From Acidobacteriaceae bacterium (lineage in GTDB: Bacteria > Acidobacteriota > Terriglobia > Terriglobales > Acidobacteriaceae): 8,220 nucleotides of DNA. Below the pieces are notes generated by a model. The model was given only the letters and a program-made list of their open reading frames with translations, did not search any database and was not told where the DNA came from. The stretch spans positions 37,407 to 45,626 of the forward strand of contig PMCH01000174.1 of assembly GCA_003154055.1 (NCBI GenBank). Direction: 5' to 3'. The translations under genes were made by a program, and so were the position numbers. This document shows, piece after piece, positions 4,484-8,220 of this stretch (position 1 is the stretch's first letter; every line of letters starts with the position of its first letter).

Positions 4484-6604
4484 ATGAGACTCGTTCCTCC
4501 GGAAATCGAGAGCAAGCTTCGGCAGAAGGGCTTCTGGCCCGAGAGCTGGACGGCCCGCGCCGGGCTCTATGTGGTCGCGCTCGACATTATCGCCTTCGTT
4601 CTCCAGTTACTGGCATCGCACCTCAGGCCCAAGATCGCCGCCAGCCTGGGCGGCTGGGTGACTTTTCTCAGCGCGCTCGCCGTCGTGTTGTTCGCCATCG
4701 TCGGATTCCGGTGGCTTCGTTCGCAAATTCTCTGGCGCCTTCGGAACCGGCTGATCGTCACCTATGTCTTCATCGGCGTCATCCCGGTCGTCCTTCTCAC
4801 CGCGATGTCTCTCATCACGCTCTATATTCTGGCGGGGCAATTCGCCAGTTACGTCGTCGCCTCGGGGATTGCAACCCATCTCCGCAGAATGGAAACGGCG
4901 AACAACGCCATCGCGAATGAACTGGCGGTAAAACTCGAACGGCACGCCGAGCCCAACGCGGAGTCCCTGCTGGGTTTGCGGCGAAGCAGTCCCCAATGGT
5001 TGAAACGCCAGGTGTGCGCACGATATGGCGACCGCCCGCTTCCCACCTGTTCGGACAAGAACAGAGACCGGTTGTTCGACGCACCCAAGTCCCTGGCCGG
5101 CGATTTCAGCGAGATTGTGCAAGATCACGGCCTGTTTGAGCTGCGGACTGGAACCACCATCCAGTTGGGAACCGAGAAACTCCGCGTCATCTCCAGCGAA
5201 CCGCTCGACCAGTCGCTAATGGCTCGCATTGCAGAGAGTCTGGGCGAGGAAAGCCTGGGCGAAATCACGCTTGGCCCGGGAGATTCCGGCGCCGGCCCGG
5301 CCGGCACCGGCGGTGCGGCGCCAGGCGACAGTCACCCGCCGGCCCCGGCGTTTACCGTCGGCGCTCTTCCGCCGGAAAATGGGTTCCTCGATCGCGAGAT
5401 CAGCTTTCCGGGGGCGCTTTCCGTTGTCAACTGGTCCACCGGAGAACGAGAGCGGGCCGGAGTGTTGGTGCGGGTGCGAACCCGGCCGTCGGTGCTCTAT
5501 GAACAACTCTTCGCGGCACTCGGCGATTTTGCCCGGGGCTTGGAGTTCGTGCTGCTGTCAGTCGCCATCGTGTTCGCCATCATCGAACTGCTGGCCCTCT
5601 GGATTGGAACCAGGTTGACGCGCAGCATCACGTCCGCAGTTGCTCAGCTCTACGAAGCCACCAAGCACATCAATCGTGGCGACTTCAGTCACCGGATCGA
5701 AGTCAAGTCAGCCGACCAGCTTGCTACCCTGGCAAACTCGTTCAATTCCATGACGGCTTCGATTGAGAAGCTGGTGCTCGAGCAGAAAGAAAAGCAACGG
5801 CTCGAGAATGAACTGGTCATCGCACAGGAAGTGCAGGAGCAGCTCTTCCCCAAGCGCATATCGCAGCTGGAATCACTGGAAGCCTACGGCTTCTGCCGTC
5901 CGGCGCGGACGGTGAGCGGGGACTATTACGATTTCCTCTCGTTGCACTCGGACAAGATGATCCTGGCGGTGGGCGATGTCAGCGGAAAGGGAATATCGGC
6001 CGCCCTTCTGATGGCCACCATCCACTCGGCCGTGCGAGCCTACAGTCTGGAAGGCGTGCCGTTGCTGCGCGAACCGACTGCGGTCGGCGGCGGCGGCGGC
6101 TCTGACCTCATGCTGGCTGCGGAACTGAAAGGCACGGAAACGTCGCCCGCAGCGCTGCTCACGCTTCTCAACCAGCAGCTTTTTGAGAGCACTCCCCAGG
6201 CAAAATACGCGACGTTATTCCTCGGGATCTATGACGGTCCCACGCGCCGCCTCACCTACAGCAACGGCGGTCACCTGCCTCCGATTCTGATCTCCGACGA
6301 TGGGTCTTCGGAGTTGCTCTCTTGCGGCGGAACGGTGGTCGGGATGTTTGACCATGTCACCTTTCCGGAAGCGACTGTACAGCTCCGTCGGGGCGACATT
6401 TTCCTTGCCTACAGCGACGGCGTGACCGAACCGGAGAATGACTATGGCGAATTCGGTGAGGAGCGGCTTATCCAGATCGTCCGCGAAAATCGACATCTGC
6501 CGCTCGAACGCATCGCGGAACTCGTCACCGCCGCGGTGGACGACTGGATCGGCGACAACGAACAACCCGACGATGTGACTCTGGTCCTGGCCCGCGCAAA
6601 GTGA
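4484..6604 (+). CDS. Membrane-anchored HAMP/SpoIIE(RsbU)-type PP2C protein serine/threonine phosphatase
   Basis: The 706-residue product has four predicted membrane helices: ~27-46, ~58-76, ~88-117 and ~352-376. Residues ~118-351 should be extracytoplasmic and act as the sensor. That part holds Cys178 and Cys189 (a possible disulfide) and a Gly/Ala/Pro-rich stretch at ~264-288. A HAMP domain follows (~377-430), then a coiled-coil signalling helix ('KEKQRLENELVIAQEVQEQLFP', ~434-456). The SpoIIE/PP2C domain occupies ~465-704. The metal-binding acidic residues are present: D480 in GDYYDF, D498 in GDVSGKG, D645 in YSDGVTE and D696/D697 in QPDDVTL. NGGHLPP (594-600) is also typical. A Gly5 run at 535-539 lies in a loop. 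Such enzymes usually dephosphorylate an anti-sigma-factor antagonist or another Ser/Thr target using Mn/Mg. No STAS or anti-sigma kinase gene is nearby. The start has no Shine-Dalgarno within 20 nt, but no other in-frame start lies between it and the upstream stop at 4451. Confidence 0.93.
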   Translation: MRLVPPEIESKLRQKGFWPESWTARAGLYVVALDIIAFVLQLLASHLRPKIAASLGGWVTFLSALAVVLFAIVGFRWLRSQILWRLRNRLIVTYVFIGVIPVVLLTAMSLITLYILAGQFASYVVASGIATHLRRMETANNAIANELAVKLERHAEPNAESLLGLRRSSPQWLKRQVCARYGDRPLPTCSDKNRDRLFDAPKSLAGDFSEIVQDHGLFELRTGTTIQLGTEKLRVISSEPLDQSLMARIAESLGEESLGEITLGPGDSGAGPAGTGGAAPGDSHPPAPAFTVGALPPENGFLDREISFPGALSVVNWSTGERERAGVLVRVRTRPSVLYEQLFAALGDFARGLEFVLLSVAIVFAIIELLALWIGTRLTRSITSAVAQLYEATKHINRGDFSHRIEVKSADQLATLANSFNSMTASIEKLVLEQKEKQRLENELVIAQEVQEQLFPKRISQLESLEAYGFCRPARTVSGDYYDFLSLHSDKMILAVGDVSGKGISAALLMATIHSAVRAYSLEGVPLLREPTAVGGGGGSDLMLAAELKGTETSPAALLTLLNQQLFESTPQAKYATLFLGIYDGPTRRLTYSNGGHLPPILISDDGSSELLSCGGTVVGMFDHVTFPEATVQLRRGDIFLAYSDGVTEPENDYGEFGEERLIQIVRENRHLPLERIAELVTAAVDDWIGDNEQPDDVTLVLARAK
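5281..5347 (+). repeat. GC-rich low-complexity segment within the phosphatase sensor region
   Basis: A run of overlapping GCCGGC and CCGGCC elements encodes a Gly/Ala/Pro-rich linker (residues ~264-288) inside the predicted extracytoplasmic domain. It is in frame and interrupts no motif. It is most simply a flexible linker or a slippage-prone expansion between two sensor subregions. Confidence 0.55.
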
Positions 6605-6730
6605 AATGGCCATTCAGCAGTCAGCGTTTGGTGCCCCTCCGAACCTCCCGGCCCCGGTACACACCCTTGTGAGCCGCCTCACCCTGCGACGTGGCACCAG
6701 TCACCGCGCCATTTCGCCGGGAGTCATTCA
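6605..6730. other. Intergenic gap between the phosphatase and CxxC-protein genes
   Basis: This 126-bp gap has a 10-bp palindrome AATGGCCATT (6605-6614) just after the phosphatase stop and a distant 7-bp inverted repeat TGGTGCC/GGCACCA (6629-6635, 6693-6699). Neither is followed by a T run. I see no convincing promoter or terminator, so read-through from the phosphatase is possible. Confidence 0.4.
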
Positions 6731-7027
6731 ATGGACTCGGACGTCAGATGGAAGCCGGAGTCACGGCCAAGGCGGCTCTCTTCAATGGCAGAAATCAATA
6801 AAGTGAGATGCCCTCTGTGCGAAGGTCAGGGCGAACTGTCGCGTTTGGAAATCGCGTTGTTCACAACTCCCGAACTGCGGAAGCGGCTGGACGCTCGCAT
6901 CGCCGAGATTCTCGAAGGCGAGGGAGTTCTGGCGGGAGTCCCCAACGCGCCGGCCCGCAATTTCGAAAAGGAAGTACACACCTGGAACCCGCAATTGCCG
7001 ATGTGGCGGCGCAGTCCCAAAGAGTAG
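6731..7027 (+). CDS. Small CxxC protein of unknown function
   Basis: Two starts compete. ATG 6731 has GGGAG ending 7 nt upstream and gives 98 residues. ATG 6785 gives 80 residues beginning MAEINKVRCPLC, and the only nearby purine site is AAGG at 12 nt. The first 18 residues of the long form are Arg/Ser/Pro-rich and look unconserved, so the shorter protein may be the real one. In short-form numbering, Cys9 and Cys12 form CPLCEGQGEL, a half zinc ribbon like the CxxCxGxG repeats of DnaJ-type zinc fingers. With only one pair, a metal site would need a dimer or other ligands. A charged helix follows ('TPELRKRLDARIAEILEGEG'), then a Pro/Trp-rich C-terminus with two Trp. There is no signal peptide or membrane helix. 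I do not recognise the family. It lies downstream of the phosphatase and before strong terminators, so it may end that transcription unit. Confidence 0.72.
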   Translation: MDSDVRWKPESRPRRLSSMAEINKVRCPLCEGQGELSRLEIALFTTPELRKRLDARIAEILEGEGVLAGVPNAPARNFEKEVHTWNPQLPMWRRSPKE

Positions 7028-7046
7028 GGCTTCGGCTCTGATCTTT
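7019..7046 (+). terminator. UUCG-capped terminator hairpin spanning the stop codon
   Basis: TAGGGC (7025-7030) and GCTCTG (7035-7040) pair, with two G-U pairs, around TTCG, giving the very stable C(UUCG)G tetraloop. After one mismatch the stem continues AAAGA/TCTTT (7019-7023 with 7042-7046). The stem therefore includes the stop codon of the CxxC protein gene. It is followed by GTTT. It probably contributes to termination or mRNA 3'-end stability. Confidence 0.6.
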
Positions 7047-7096
7047 GTTTGGAAAGTTTGGCTGAATTGCCTTCCTGGAAGAGTCAAGCCAGCCGG

Positions 7097-7126
7097 CGGA
7101 TGGATCGAACCTGGTCCATCCGTTTT
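7097..7126 (+). terminator. Rho-independent terminator, plus strand
   Basis: CGGATGGA (7097-7104) and TCCATCCG (7115-7122) form a perfect 8-bp stem around a 10-nt loop, followed at once by TTTT (7123-7126) and CCTCTT. It is the best plus-strand terminator in the window and should end transcription coming from the CxxC protein gene. Confidence 0.78.
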
Positions 7127-7160
7127 CCTCTTGCGATTAATACAAACATGTGGGCAGCGC

Positions 7161-7197
7161 AAAAGAAAGCGCGGGAAGGAACTAGTCCCTCCCGCGC
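7161..7197 (-). terminator. Rho-independent terminator of the glutamate dehydrogenase gene
   Basis: GCGCGGGA (7169-7176) and TCCCGCGC (7190-7197) form a perfect 8-bp stem. It extends inward through one mismatch and one bulged base to the ACTAGT centre (7181-7186). On the minus strand the stem is followed by TTTCTTTT (7168 down to 7161). It begins 24 bp downstream of the dehydrogenase stop, a normal distance. Confidence 0.85.
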
Positions 7198-7221
7198 AAT
7201 GTTTCAGCGGCCTCGAACTGC

Positions 7222-8220
7222 TTACACCAGGCCCTGATCAAGCATCGAGTTCGCGACCTTCAGGAAGCCCGCGATATTGGCGCCATTCACGTAGTTGCCC
7301 GGCGTGCCGTACTTCTCGGCCGTTTCGAAGCAGCTCTTGTGGATGGAGATCATGATCTTGTGCAGACGATCATCGACCTCCTCGCGTGTCCAGGCGATCC
7401 GCATGCTGTTCTGCGACATTTCCAGTCCAGACGTTGCCACTCCGCCGGCATTGGCGGCTTTGGCAGGCCCGTACAGGATCTTGGCATCGAGGAACGCCTT
7501 GGTCGCATCGAGTGTGCTCGGCATGTTCGCGCCTTCACTGACAACCTTCACGCCATTCTTGATGAGATTGGCCGCGTCTTTCGCGTTGATCTCATTCTGT
7601 GTGGCGCTCGGGAATGCGCAGTCGGCCTTGATGTTCCACAGCCAGCTGTGGTCGAGTTTCTTGTCGGTCGGGTTGTACACGGCTTTCTTGAATTTTTCCG
7701 TGTACTCCTTGATGCGGCCGCGACGGTTGTTTTTCAGATCCATCACGAACGCGAGTTTTTCGCGATCGATGCCGTCGGCGTCATAGATCGCGCCGTCGGA
7801 ATCGGACAGGGTAATGGGCTTCGCGCCCAGATCGAGCAGTTTCTCGACCGTGTATTGCGAGACGTTGCCGCTGCCGGAAACCAGGCACACCTTGCCTTCG
7901 AGTGTCTGCTTCTTCGTTTTCAGCATTTCCTCGGCAAAGTACACGCAGCCATAGCCAGTGGCCTCGGGACGAATCAGCGAACCGCCCCAAGCCAGGCCCT
8001 TGCCGGTCAGCACGCCCGAGAATTCGTTCCGCAGGCGCTTGTACTGGCCAAACAAGAAGCCGATTTCGCGTCCGCCCACGCCGATGTCGCCGGCCGGAAC
8101 GTCCGTGTCAGGACCGATGTGACGGGACAGTTCGGTCATGAAGCTCTGGCAGAACCGCATCACCTCGTTGTCACTCTTGCCCTTGGGATCGAAATCGGAA
8201 CCGCCCTTGCCGCCGCCCAT
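7222..8220 (-). CDS. gdhA: Glutamate dehydrogenase, hexameric small type (C-terminal 332 residues; 5' end outside window)
   Basis: It interconverts glutamate with 2-oxoglutarate plus ammonium in the cytoplasm, using NAD(P)H. The visible part is co-linear with the ~450-residue bacterial enzymes (E. coli GdhA, Clostridium symbiosum GDH) and lacks about the first 120 residues. The frame begins at the window edge with MGGGKGGSDFDPKGKS, an internal family motif and not a real N-terminus. In fragment numbering, Lys5 of GGGKGG and Asp45 of VPAGD are 40 apart, fitting catalytic Lys125 and Asp165 of the C. symbiosum enzyme. The dinucleotide fold shows GSGNVS (116-121) with 'TLSDSDG' at the end of the second strand, as in NADP-linked members, but the cofactor cannot be fixed from this alone. 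'SEGANMPSTLDAT' and 'KAANAGGVATSGLEMSQN' are strong signatures, and the C-terminus 'GFLKVANSMLDQGLV' is complete. It has its own terminator. The promoter is outside the window. Confidence 0.97.
   Translation of the reverse strand: MGGGKGGSDFDPKGKSDNEVMRFCQSFMTELSRHIGPDTDVPAGDIGVGGREIGFLFGQYKRLRNEFSGVLTGKGLAWGGSLIRPEATGYGCVYFAEEMLKTKKQTLEGKVCLVSGSGNVSQYTVEKLLDLGAKPITLSDSDGAIYDADGIDREKLAFVMDLKNNRRGRIKEYTEKFKKAVYNPTDKKLDHSWLWNIKADCAFPSATQNEINAKDAANLIKNGVKVVSEGANMPSTLDATKAFLDAKILYGPAKAANAGGVATSGLEMSQNSMRIAWTREEVDDRLHKIMISIHKSCFETAEKYGTPGNYVNGANIAGFLKVANSMLDQGLV

Noticed and set aside
6629..6699. TGGTGCC/GGCACCA inverted repeat 57 nt apart
   Set aside because: A 7-bp stem closing a 57-nt loop without clear inner pairing or conservation is weak evidence for a structured RNA.
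6606..6806. 66-codon plus-strand frame starting just after the phosphatase stop
   Set aside because: It overlaps the CxxC protein gene in another frame, has biased low-information composition (Ser/Arg/Gln/Pro) and no Shine-Dalgarno.
7097..7122. GGTTCGATCC on the minus strand, like a tRNA T-loop
   Set aside because: The flanking bases pair as a simple terminator hairpin, not as a T-arm with a 5-bp stem and 7-nt loop. No acceptor, D or anticodon arms can be built around it.
8218..8220. ATG at the window edge as the real start of glutamate dehydrogenase
   Set aside because: MGGGKGGSDFD is an internal motif of this family, preceded by about 120 residues in known enzymes, so the gene continues outside the window.

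Overview
The window reads as a piece of a GC-rich, Gram-negative-type soil bacterial chromosome, most likely Acidobacteriota (Terriglobia / Koribacter-like). This is a judgement from protein flavour: secreted matrixin and Ig-like genes, a membrane-anchored SpoIIE/RsbU-type phosphatase, RlpA with a SPOR domain, and several small orphan proteins. No marker gene settles it. I see no tRNA, rRNA, CRISPR array, transposase or phage gene. Coding density is high and every intergenic gap is under 200 bp.

Layout. (1) 1-1939, plus strand: the 3' end of a secreted Ig/IPT-like protein, a 180-residue secreted protein of unknown family and a matrixin-type zinc metalloprotease. Each is joined to the next by a 4-bp stop/start overlap, and a hairpin terminator (1961-1982) follows. 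(2) 1988-2446, minus strand: a probable lipoprotein with an NTF2-like/DUF4440 domain, convergent with the protease. (3) 2523-3626, plus strand: a good sigma70-type promoter (TTGACC, 17 bp, GATAAT), a 75-residue helical protein and an RlpA-family lipoprotein, again with a 4-bp overlap. (4) 3785-4126: a HIT-family (HINT-like) nucleotide hydrolase with a foldable leader. (5) 4132-4213: two clusters of a GTAG-type heptamer repeat facing each other as a long hairpin. (6) 4250-6604: a 66-residue orphan, then a 706-residue multi-pass membrane HAMP/SpoIIE protein phosphatase. (7) 6731-7027: a small CxxC protein. (8) 7028-7221: a convergent gap with three terminator-like hairpins. (9) 7222-8220, minus strand: the C-terminal 332 residues of hexameric glutamate dehydrogenase, running off the window edge.

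How the genes fit together. Region 1 looks like a co-translated set of exported proteins. Regions 3-4 are envelope and housekeeping genes. The phosphatase is a signalling output whose sigma-factor-regulator partners are not in view. Glutamate dehydrogenase is core nitrogen metabolism. The less ordinary points are the co-translated matrixin module with an unrecognised middle gene, two start codons that sit 6-7 nt after a TACAAT box and lack a usable Shine-Dalgarno there (possible leaderless transcripts), and the heptamer-repeat hairpin. I found no convincing defence, mobile or biosynthetic system here.
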